A DNA stretch of 64,000 bases from Leuconostoc pseudomesenteroides KCTC 3652 (lineage in GTDB: Bacteria > Bacillota > Bacilli > Lactobacillales > Lactobacillaceae). The position numbers were made by a program, and so were the translations under genes. The notes under the pieces were generated by a model that worked only from the letters and a program-made list of their open reading frames with translations, did no database searches and had not been told where the DNA came from. Below, piece after piece: positions 26,965 to 34,087 of the stretch (within the stretch, counting starts at the first letter, position 1; each line of letters starts with the position of its first letter). The stretch is taken from NCBI RefSeq assembly GCF_014634745.1, contig NZ_BMBP01000009.1, positions 29,727 to 93,726 on the forward strand. Reading direction: 5' to 3'.

Positions 26965-27643
26965 AAAGTTGTGTCAACTATGTGGTTTGCCTTTGACAGA
27001 GGATCAATCATTTTTATCGTTGTTGGGAATAATGTCTACCGATTCAAATAATCTGTGCGAGGATTGTTGTAACCAATTGGTACTTATTAATGATATATTT
27101 TGTCCAAACTGTGGCAGATTACAAGCGACACCAGAAATGTGTTTTGATTGTATTCGCTGGCAAAATAAAGGCTATCCGTTATTGGAACATCGGGCAATTT
27201 ACCAATATAATGATGTTATGAAAACTTATATGCAGCAATATAAGTTTAATGGTGATTTTTTATTAAAAGATTTATTTAATCACGACTTAATCCGACTGAT
27301 TGATAGTATTGATAAGGATATTGTTGTCCCAATTCCAGTCAGTCACTATACTATGCAAACGCGTGGGTTTAATCAAGTTAGTGGTATGCTGAATGGGCAA
27401 ACTTTATCCGATATACTTTCTGTTACTGCAAGCAAAAAAGATCATCAATCACAATTTGGACGACGCGAGCGTATGAACCGTCAACAGCCTTTTGCTCTCA
27501 GTGTATCAAGCCAATTAGTAGTGGGTCAGCGTATTTTATTAGTGGATGACGTCTACACAACCGGCAATACAATGTACCACGCAGCTAATTTGCTTTATCA
27601 GGCGGGCGCAAAAACTGTCAAAAGTATTTCATTGGCCCGCTAA
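26951..27643 (+). CDS. comFC: ComFC, phosphoribosyltransferase-like competence protein
   Basis: Cytosolic partner of ComFA and DprA in DNA uptake. It is 230 residues long with cysteine pairs near the N terminus (CQLC, CEDCC, CPNC, CFDC) and a C-terminal PRTase fold with the PRPP loop LVDDVYTTGNT. The GTG at 26951 lies inside the comFA end (14-bp overlap) and follows GGGGGAG, a good ribosome site. It is intact and probably translated with comFA. Confidence 0.92.
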   Translation: MNQSRKLCQLCGLPLTEDQSFLSLLGIMSTDSNNLCEDCCNQLVLINDIFCPNCGRLQATPEMCFDCIRWQNKGYPLLEHRAIYQYNDVMKTYMQQYKFNGDFLLKDLFNHDLIRLIDSIDKDIVVPIPVSHYTMQTRGFNQVSGMLNGQTLSDILSVTASKKDHQSQFGRRERMNRQQPFALSVSSQLVVGQRILLVDDVYTTGNTMYHAANLLYQAGAKTVKSISLAR

Positions 27644-27662
27644 AAATGAAAAAATGGTGAAT

Positions 27663-27694
27663 TTTACAGAAAACGCTTACAGTTGTGATATAAT
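27663..27694 (+). promoter_or_regulatory. hpf promoter with internal cre site
   Basis: TATAAT at 27689-27694 is preceded by TGA (extended -10). TTTACA at 27663-27668 lies 20 bp upstream. Between them AGAAAACGCTTACA (27668-27681) matches cre at 13 of 14 positions. CcpA repression on glucose is expected. Confidence 0.8.
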
Positions 27695-27717
27695 GTAGTT
27701 AGCAACAAGATAAAAAC

Positions 27718-27763
27718 CACGCTGAATTTGATGATACTTAGATTGTTATCATAATAAAGCGTG
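27718..27763 (+). other. 5'-UTR hairpin of hpf
   Basis: CACGCT (27718-27723) pairs with AGCGTG (27758-27763), and ATGATA (27731-27736) pairs with TATCAT (27747-27752). The base of the stem ends 4 nt before the ribosome-binding GGAGG at 27767, so it may protect the mRNA 5' end or modulate translation. Confidence 0.6.
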
Positions 27764-27779
27764 TATGGAGGAATTTATT

Positions 27780-28325
27780 ATGTTAGATTATAATGTACGT
27801 GGTGAAAACATCGAAGTAACAGACGCAATCCGTGACTATGTTGAGAAGCGTTTAACGAAACTGAATCGTTATATTGAAGAAAGTGCAAAAGCAAATGTCA
27901 ATTTACGCACGTATCGTTCGGATAACTCTGGTAAAGTAGAAGTCACAATCGTATTACCATACGTAGTGTTGCGAGCTGAAGATACAAATGCTGATATGTA
28001 TGCAGCAGTAGATAATGTATCTGAAAAGATTGAACGCCAAATTCGTAAGTATAAGACAAAAATTAACCGTAAGTCACGTGAAACAGGCTTTAAGGGTATT
28101 GATTCACATGACGAAATTCCTGAGACGGACGTTGATGATTCGGCATTACAAATTGTACGTACAAAGCAGGTTGATTTAAAGCCAATGTCACCTGAAGAGG
28201 CAGCGCTGCAAATGGATTTGCTAGAACATGATTTCTTTATCTTTAAAGATGCTGAATCTAACACAGACTCAGTTATCTACAAGCGAACAGATGGTAAGTA
28301 TGGTTTGCTTGAAACAGCTGAATAA
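27780..28325 (+). CDS. hpf: Ribosome hibernation-promoting factor, long form
   Basis: Dimerises 70S ribosomes into inactive 100S particles in stationary phase. The 181-residue length, with an N-terminal S30AE domain (MLDYNVRGENIEVTDAIRDYVEKRL) and a separate C-terminal dimerisation domain (VDLKPMSPEEAALQMDLLEHDFFIF), is the long Gram-positive type. I start at the ATG at 27780, 8 nt after GGAGG. The ATG at 27765 would contain the ribosome site itself. It is preceded by a cre-bearing promoter and a leader hairpin. Confidence 0.96.
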   Translation: MLDYNVRGENIEVTDAIRDYVEKRLTKLNRYIEESAKANVNLRTYRSDNSGKVEVTIVLPYVVLRAEDTNADMYAAVDNVSEKIERQIRKYKTKINRKSRETGFKGIDSHDEIPETDVDDSALQIVRTKQVDLKPMSPEEAALQMDLLEHDFFIFKDAESNTDSVIYKRTDGKYGLLETAE

Positions 28326-28337
28326 GGACACAAATCG

Positions 28338-28415
28338 CCAGCTATCACTGAAAGTGATTTCATATAGTTCAGCTTTAACCAGCTGTGCTATATTACTTTC
28401 AATGTAGCTGGTTTT
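28338..28415 (+). terminator. Long branched terminator after hpf
   Basis: CCAGCTA (28338) pairs with TAGCTGG (28405-28411), GAAAGT with ACTTTC, and ATATAG with CTATAT, in one long interrupted stem ending in TTTT. It is unusually long for an intrinsic terminator. Confidence 0.75.
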
Positions 28416-28445
28416 AAATTAATTGTTATATGAAAGGTATATCAC

Positions 28446-29399
28446 ATGAAAACAATTCAAATTGGTAGTACAAATCTGACGTCAAGTGCAGTTGCCTTGG
28501 GCGTCATGAGAATTGCCGATAAAACATCAGAAGAAGCCCAAAAAATTGTTGAAACGGCATTGGCATCCGGAATTAACTTTTTTGATACGGCTGATATTTA
28601 TGGTAGTGGTCAATCATCTATTGTTTTTGGTCAAGCATTGAAAGATGCGGGTGTCAAGCGTGATGAAATTTTTATACAGTCAAAAGCTGGTATTATTTTA
28701 CCCAACGGTCAAATCAACGGAGATGGTGAAAGAGGACCGCGCTTTGATTTTAGTTATGATCATCTGATTGCTAGCGTTGATATTGAGTTAGAACGTTTAC
28801 AAACTGATTATCTTGATACATTTTTGCTGCATCGGCCAGATACATTGGTTGACATTAATGAGTTAGCACGTGCTTTCACCGACTTGAAAACCGCTGGGAA
28901 AGTACACCATTTTGGTGTTTCTAACATGAATCCTTACCAAATTGCGCTGATTCAGAATGCTTTAGGAGAGGAAAAGCTGCAAATTGACCAATTGCAATTT
29001 GGCATAATGCACACTAATATGATTGATTCTGAATTGCACGTTAATATGAATGACGCAGCCAGTGTTGATCATGATGGCGGTATTCTATCTTACACGAGGT
29101 TACACAATCTGACCATTCAAGCTTGGTCACCATTCCAATTTGGATTTTTTGAAGGTGTTTTCATTGATAATGAAAAGTTTCCAGAACTTAATCAAACGTT
29201 AAAAAAGTTGGCTAGCAAATATGACGTATCAAAAAGCGCTATTGCTGTTGCCTGGATTTTGCATCATCCGGCCAATATGCAAGTTATAATTGGTTCCATG
29301 ACGCCAAGCCGTATTATTGATATGACGAAGCTTGATTTTCAGTTGACTAATCAGGAATGGTATGACGTCTATATGGCGGCAGGGAATACTTTGCCATAA
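28446..29399 (+). CDS. Aldo/keto reductase
   Basis: A 317-residue NAD(P)H-dependent (beta/alpha)8 oxidoreductase. The catalytic tetrad can be seen as Asp and Tyr in FFDTADIYGSG, Lys in QSKAG and His in LLHRPD. The layout resembles the E. coli YdhF group. Substrates are unknown; small aldehydes or keto sugars are typical. GAAAGG precedes the ATG. It stands alone between the hpf terminator and a membrane protein gene. Confidence 0.9.
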   Translation: MKTIQIGSTNLTSSAVALGVMRIADKTSEEAQKIVETALASGINFFDTADIYGSGQSSIVFGQALKDAGVKRDEIFIQSKAGIILPNGQINGDGERGPRFDFSYDHLIASVDIELERLQTDYLDTFLLHRPDTLVDINELARAFTDLKTAGKVHHFGVSNMNPYQIALIQNALGEEKLQIDQLQFGIMHTNMIDSELHVNMNDAASVDHDGGILSYTRLHNLTIQAWSPFQFGFFEGVFIDNEKFPELNQTLKKLASKYDVSKSAIAVAWILHHPANMQVIIGSMTPSRIIDMTKLDFQLTNQEWYDVYMAAGNTLP

Positions 29400-29429
29400 T
29401 TTCTTTAAAAATGATAAAACTTTATAAAG

Positions 29430-29438
29430 TTATCCACA
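29430..29438 (+). other. Single consensus DnaA box
   Basis: TTATCCACA matches the DnaA-box consensus exactly. It directly follows the 14-bp palindrome AACTTTATAAAGTT (29418-29431). It is a lone site in an intergenic gap, so it is not an origin; it may be chance or a regulatory box. Confidence 0.4.
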
Positions 29439-29480
29439 AGGCCACTTCAATCTCGTATGCTATTAGTAGCAGAGTTTAAG

Positions 29481-31037
29481 ATGAAGAGGCTTTTTATGTT
29501 GGGTTGGCAAGCGGTGTTAGGAAATAAACGTATATTGGGAAAGTGGCTAGTAGCAGTGGTTTTGCCTGTCTTACTGATTGTCGGCTATTTGGGGGCAACT
29601 AGTCACAGTAATCAGAAAACAGACCGTCTAGTCGTAGCGGTAATAAACCAAGATAAGGCAGCGTCCTTGAATGGTAAAAACCAGCGATTTGGCGACACAT
29701 TGCAACAACAGTTAAAGGAAAGTAAGCATTTCAAAACAAGTACTTATCAATCAACTAGGGCAGCAAAGCTGGCGCTAAAGCAAGGGCGTATTAGCGCGAT
29801 GATTGAAATTCCTACTTCATTAACGACGCAATTAGCAGATTATAAAAAGAGTGGCAAATCAGCTATGGTCAATGTTACTGTTGCAACAGGAAATAGTCAA
29901 TATGCGACGCAATACATTGAAGATCAACTCAACGGAATAGTTGCGATAGCGAATAATAAGTTGTCTTTGGGCAATACAAGTGATTCCACGTTATCGAAGC
30001 TAAGTTCACAAAGTCAAAATCTAGCAAAGCAAACAAAAGACTTACAAACTAATTTGCAAGCGGTAGGCAATAGCATTGATGCTGATGCCGCAAATGATTT
30101 ACAGTCTAATGCGGCTGATTTGATCACGGATTTGTCTACCTATTCCGCGCAATTAAATGATGCTGTTAATGGGGGTGATAAAACGAAAATTCAGTCCTTG
30201 GCAGTAGAAATTAATAATATTTCATACAAAATGCAAACGACGATTGCTGGTGGTATAGGCAGTATTGCCACCAATTTAAGCAGTACCAAAGCATTGAGCG
30301 ATCAGTCAGGCGTTATTCAATCGAGTGCCAAAAATATCAACGGTGGACAGCAAGAAATTTCAAGCCAACTGAAATCGTTATTGAGCAATCAGCCAGACAA
30401 AAATACGGCGTTGACGCAAATGCTCATGTTAAAAACGAATGACATCAAGCCAATAAGAACGCAGGGACAAGTTTTAATGGCGTCATTGTTAGTCGTTGGT
30501 GTTTCTATGATGTCAGTACTATTTGGACTACTATTGCCAGTTAAGCCAACCAAAACAGACGCTTTGGCATTAGAACAATGGTGGGAAAACTTTCAAATTG
30601 GTGGTTTGCTAAGCATTTTGGGTAGCATTTTGATGGTAGGCAGCGCTTTCCTTTGGCATGTGAACATCGGCAACTTTTGGTATTTGACTGGCATCACATT
30701 ATTGAGTCAATGGAGCATGATGAGTTTAGTTTGGTACCTGAAGCAGTGGTTAGGCCAAGCTGGCTGGTGGTTGTCAACTGTACTATTAGCTATCCAAACT
30801 GTCTTTGTTGTGCCTAATGATCCAATTATTTTACAGGATTCAATCTTTGCATTTATAAGACCATTTTGGCCATTGTCAGCTTTGAAAAATGCAGTCAATT
30901 CACTTGTTTTTGGCGGTAATGATATTGAGCCAAATGTCATGATTTTGATTATATGGCTTTTGGCACTGACTATCTTACTTGTGACATATTACCGTGTAAA
31001 ACAACGTGAAAATTTGAAACAAGCATTAAACGTATAA
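29481..31037 (+). CDS. YhgE/Pip-like membrane protein (ABC-2 type family)
   Basis: A 518-residue protein with one N-terminal membrane helix (about residues 20-40) and a long extracytoplasmic region (about 45-330) rich in Gln, Ser and Lys with coiled-coil character. Five or six C-terminal membrane helices follow. This is the topology of the YhgE/Pip/EsaA group, whose relatives act as phage receptors or type VII secretion accessories. No ESX genes are nearby, so a surface or export role is open. I use the ATG at 29481. ATG 29457 has no ribosome site, and ATG 29496 follows AAGAGG and remains possible. Confidence 0.78.
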   Translation: MKRLFMLGWQAVLGNKRILGKWLVAVVLPVLLIVGYLGATSHSNQKTDRLVVAVINQDKAASLNGKNQRFGDTLQQQLKESKHFKTSTYQSTRAAKLALKQGRISAMIEIPTSLTTQLADYKKSGKSAMVNVTVATGNSQYATQYIEDQLNGIVAIANNKLSLGNTSDSTLSKLSSQSQNLAKQTKDLQTNLQAVGNSIDADAANDLQSNAADLITDLSTYSAQLNDAVNGGDKTKIQSLAVEINNISYKMQTTIAGGIGSIATNLSSTKALSDQSGVIQSSAKNINGGQQEISSQLKSLLSNQPDKNTALTQMLMLKTNDIKPIRTQGQVLMASLLVVGVSMMSVLFGLLLPVKPTKTDALALEQWWENFQIGGLLSILGSILMVGSAFLWHVNIGNFWYLTGITLLSQWSMMSLVWYLKQWLGQAGWWLSTVLLAIQTVFVVPNDPIILQDSIFAFIRPFWPLSALKNAVNSLVFGGNDIEPNVMILIIWLLALTILLVTYYRVKQRENLKQALNV

Positions 31038-31076
31038 AAAAGACGATACATGGCATTGCTGATGTATCGTCTTTTT
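31037..31076. terminator. Bidirectional terminator between the YhgE-like gene and the phosphatase gene
   Basis: AAAAAGACGATACAT pairs perfectly with ATGTATCGTCTTTTT around a 10-nt loop, between convergent genes. Confidence 0.92.
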
Positions 31077-31092
31077 GAGTTGATTTCTTCAA

Positions 31093-31761
31093 TTAAAACA
31101 CGGTTGTATCGTCGTTAAAGTTAATAATATCAGCCTGTTCATCGGTTGATAGGTCCAGTTGCATGACTGCGCCATTCGTAACACTAATAGCTGACAAGTC
31201 ACGTCTGCCAAAATATTCGGCAATAGCACGAATAGTTGTGCCATGTGAGACGAGGAGAATATTGTCACCATCATGGTGATGATTCAGCAAGTCATTAAAA
31301 CCATGCTTAACACGTTTTAGAAACGCTTCATGATTTTCAGCTAGATTGAAAGGATCGGCTTCAGCCATGACGTTCATCGCATCAGCCATGCTATAACGCG
31401 TGATAACATCTGAAAAATTACTAAATTGGTCTTTTTTATAGGCACCTAACGTCGTGAGCACAATCTCACCGCTAACACCTTCAAAAGCACCAAAATTTTC
31501 TTCTCGGAAATCAGGAAGTTGCGTTGGATCTGAAAAATCAGACTTCGTATTGTTAGCTAAAATGTAGCGTGCGGTATGAATGGCTCGTGTTAAATCTGAT
31601 GAGTAAGCACCATCAAAATGAACATTGGCTAATCGTGTACCGGCATGATAGCCATCTTGAATGCCCTTTTCAGTCAGAGGGGCATCAGACCATCCTTGAA
31701 AACGGTGTAAAAAGTTAAAATAAGTCTCGCCATGGCGCACCATGTAGATATGGACTGACAT
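31093..31761 (-). CDS. Histidine phosphatase family protein (phosphoglycerate mutase-like)
   Basis: A 222-residue member of the RHG superfamily. The phosphorylated histidine lies in YMVRHGETYFN, the second catalytic histidine in LLVSHGTTIR, and FQGWSDAPLTEKG is the usual substrate-loop region. The family includes cofactor-dependent phosphoglycerate mutases and broad phosphatases; divergence outside the motifs suggests a phosphatase. The start at 31761 follows the strong ribosome site GAGGAGG. It lies downstream of the CNNM-type gene but beyond a terminator. Confidence 0.88.
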   Translation of the reverse strand: MSVHIYMVRHGETYFNFLHRFQGWSDAPLTEKGIQDGYHAGTRLANVHFDGAYSSDLTRAIHTARYILANNTKSDFSDPTQLPDFREENFGAFEGVSGEIVLTTLGAYKKDQFSNFSDVITRYSMADAMNVMAEADPFNLAENHEAFLKRVKHGFNDLLNHHHDGDNILLVSHGTTIRAIAEYFGRRDLSAISVTNGAVMQLDLSTDEQADIINFNDDTTVF

Positions 31762-31845
31762 ACTGTTCCTCCTCAATATAATAATTCTATTTTACCATAA
31801 TCACGAACAATTAAATTAGTGATAAAGTAAAGATTACAAACCAAT

Positions 31846-31876
31846 CAAAAAAACGAGTAAGTTACACTCGTTTTTG
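31846..31876 (-). terminator. Terminator of the CNNM-type gene
   Basis: On the minus strand AAAACGAGT pairs with ACTCGTTTT and is followed by a T-run of seven. Confidence 0.8.
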
Positions 31877-31881
31877 ATTAA

Positions 31882-33282
31882 TTAATGGTTAGATAATTCA
31901 CTTTCAGATTGTGACTCAGACTCAAGTTCCTCATCATCAAAAATACCATTACTATTAACATCCTCTTTGGGTGTGGGTAGTTCTTTTACAATGAATTCAG
32001 ATATATAAGCATTATCATAATCAAGTGCTGTTAGCTGGAAGTTGGCAACAGTCATGGTATCACCAGCGCGGAATTCGGGATCGTGATTTAACACATAACC
32101 AGTTAATGTTACTGCATCATCATTTTCCAGTTCTTTGATATTTTTATCAAAGTAGCGCTCAAAGTCATAAAGGGTCATCTTACCAGAAACTTTGAAACGA
32201 TGATCACCAAGTTTTTCAATATAATCATCTGATACATCATCTATTTCGTCACGAACTGTACCAAATAGTTCTTCATAAATATCCTTATCAGTAATTAAAC
32301 CAGAAGTACCACCGTATTCATCAACAACAATGGCAATAGGGGAACGTTTGATAATCATTTCATCCATGACGTCGTGTAAGTCCATATTTTCGGGTACGGC
32401 GGGGATGTCACGCATAATCTTTGAAACAGGGTCAGATGACTTAATACGTGCTTGGCGAACTAGATCATAGTTAAAGACATAGCCTAACACTTTATCTTTA
32501 TCATTGTCCGCAACAACCGGAAAACGTGAATAACGTTCTTGCAAGTATAAATTAACACCTTCTGCGATAGAAGCTTTAACATCAATGACAGTCATTGATG
32601 TACGATCAATCATGATATCAACAGCAACTTTATCGTTCATTTCAAAAGCACGCTGCATGAAGGTTAAATCTTCTTCATCTAATTCACCAGCTGCTGCTGC
32701 GTTTTTAGACAGTGATAAAATTTCGGTTTGAGAATATATGTCTTCTTCGCCGTCAGTTTTAAATCCTAATAAATGTGTAATACCGTTTGATAAATGATCT
32801 AATACCCATATTAGGGGGAATAACGTGATATGAAAGAAGCGAACTGGTCGAACAATAAATAGTAAGACTTTTACAGGCGATTCAATCGCAATATTTTTAG
32901 GTACAAGGTCTGTAAACACAGCATGGACAATAGTGAAGATAATCATAGCTGCGACTGAGGCAACTGCGTGGGCATATTCAGCAGGAATAATACCTGATTT
33001 GAGAATGATGTCAGCGACAGTTTCTTCACCAATCCAACCTAAAATCAAACTTGTTAATGTGATCCCGACTTGCGCTGTCGAGAGATATTCAGTCAGGTGT
33101 GTCACCATGTGAATGGCGTTACTGATGTTACGGGAAGGCTTGTCACGATCTTCCTGTAAAACCTTTAAAGCGCTTAGTCGCACCTTAACCAATGAATATT
33201 CCGTTAAAGTAAACAGAATAGCTAACAACAAGACCACCAAAATAACAAAAAAGTTGATGATCAAAGACGGACCAGAATCCAA
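31882..33282 (-). CDS. CNNM/CorC-family (HlyC/CorC) transporter with CBS domains
   Basis: A 466-residue membrane protein. An N-terminal DUF21 domain with three or four helices is followed by a CBS pair (about residues 205-330, containing MIDRTSMTVIDV and SPIAIVVDEYGGTSGLI) and a C-terminal CorC_HlyC domain. Homologues export or sense magnesium and are often misnamed hemolysins. The acidic tail contains an EF-hand-like loop at residues 441-452 (DVNSNGIFDDEE). The start is a TTG at 33282 with AGAGG upstream. An extended -10 (TGGTATAAT) lies about 35 bp further out on the minus strand. Confidence 0.9.
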   Translation of the reverse strand: MDSGPSLIINFFVILVVLLLAILFTLTEYSLVKVRLSALKVLQEDRDKPSRNISNAIHMVTHLTEYLSTAQVGITLTSLILGWIGEETVADIILKSGIIPAEYAHAVASVAAMIIFTIVHAVFTDLVPKNIAIESPVKVLLFIVRPVRFFHITLFPLIWVLDHLSNGITHLLGFKTDGEEDIYSQTEILSLSKNAAAAGELDEEDLTFMQRAFEMNDKVAVDIMIDRTSMTVIDVKASIAEGVNLYLQERYSRFPVVADNDKDKVLGYVFNYDLVRQARIKSSDPVSKIMRDIPAVPENMDLHDVMDEMIIKRSPIAIVVDEYGGTSGLITDKDIYEELFGTVRDEIDDVSDDYIEKLGDHRFKVSGKMTLYDFERYFDKNIKELENDDAVTLTGYVLNHDPEFRAGDTMTVANFQLTALDYDNAYISEFIVKELPTPKEDVNSNGIFDDEELESESQSESELSNH

Positions 33283-33746
33283 ATTCGTAAACCTCTTTTC
33301 TTATATACTAAGAGTTATTATACCAAAAAAAGTCGTCATACGGTGATTTTTATCGCTTCTTAAAATTTAACGAATGATTAAGTTTGAAGCTGCAATTGGG
33401 GTGGATAAAGGCGAACAAAAATCAGCTTAATGATTTCTTTAAAAATAAAATTTCACAAACACAACGCCTTAATGCATAACGCATCTATCGTTTTTATTAA
33501 ATTATTTCAGAGTGCTGCGATTCAGAAAAACCCTTATATATCAACGCTTTCAATGTTCGTGGTGGGCGCTTGTGAATTTTATTAATTTGTTTAGCTTGTG
33601 AATTGAGCTATGACTTGATTTTATCGAACAAATGTTTGTGAAGACAGTTTTGGTCCTTGTAGAATTATCGAATTGCGGTAAACTATTAATCAACAGTTCT
33701 AACTAAAACTAAACAAAATAATGGATATAAATGTGAGGTACGTGTC
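33283..33746. other. 464-bp intergenic region before nrdH
   Basis: It holds the promoter of the divergent CNNM-type gene (TATAAT on the minus strand at 33316-33321) and a probable nrdH promoter (TTGTAG at 33657-33662, TAAACT at 33679-33684). An 11-bp direct repeat GCTTGTGAATT (33568-33578 and 33594-33604) and ACAAATGTTTGT at 33628-33639 lie between. I find no NrdR box and no gene. Confidence 0.55.
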
Positions 33747-33977
33747 ATGGAAAAAGTAACAATTTATACAAAATATAACTGTGTGCAATGCAAAATGACG
33801 AAAAAGTTTTTAGAGGCGCAGGGTATTGCTTTTAAAGAAGTTAACATTGAAGAAGAGACACAATATGTTGATGAATTGAAAGCTAATGGTTATCGACAAA
33901 CGCCAGTTGTTGCTATTGAGGGTATGCCATCATTTTCTGGCTTCCGTCCAGATGTGCTCAAAAAAATATCTGCTTAA
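33747..33977 (+). CDS. nrdH: NrdH-redoxin
   Basis: Glutaredoxin-like electron donor (76 residues) for class Ib ribonucleotide reductase, reduced by thioredoxin reductase. The redox motif is CVQC at residues 12-15, and the C-terminal SGFRPD is the NrdH signature that distinguishes it from glutaredoxin. It is the first gene of nrdHEIF; a hairpin terminator separates it from nrdE. The ribosome site before the ATG (GTGAGG) is modest. Confidence 0.95.
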   Translation: MEKVTIYTKYNCVQCKMTKKFLEAQGIAFKEVNIEEETQYVDELKANGYRQTPVVAIEGMPSFSGFRPDVLKKISA

Positions 33978-33993
33978 TTCAAGCCGTATTCCG

Positions 33994-34028
33994 AGCATCT
34001 TGCGACGCAGCCGCAATGATGCTTTTTT
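33994..34028 (+). terminator. Internal terminator/attenuator between nrdH and nrdE
   Basis: AGCATC and TTGCG pair with CGCAA and GATGCT in an 11-bp stem with one bulged base, followed by TTTTTT. Partial read-through would give more NrdH than reductase subunits. Confidence 0.82.
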
Positions 34029-34087
34029 ATTAGATTATTTTGTAAAATAAGCAGTAAAAATATGAAACAAAAAAAGAGGATAGCGTT

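Noticed and set aside
28338..28415. Long hairpin after hpf as a regulatory RNA
   Set aside because: It ends in a T-run directly downstream of the gene and has no promoter of its own; a terminator is the simpler reading.
29430..29438. Replication origin based on a DnaA box
   Set aside because: There is only one box, no AT-rich cluster, and no dnaA or dnaN nearby.
33283..33746. NrdR boxes before nrdH
   Set aside because: No pair of sites close to the ACACWATATWTWGTGT-type consensus is present.
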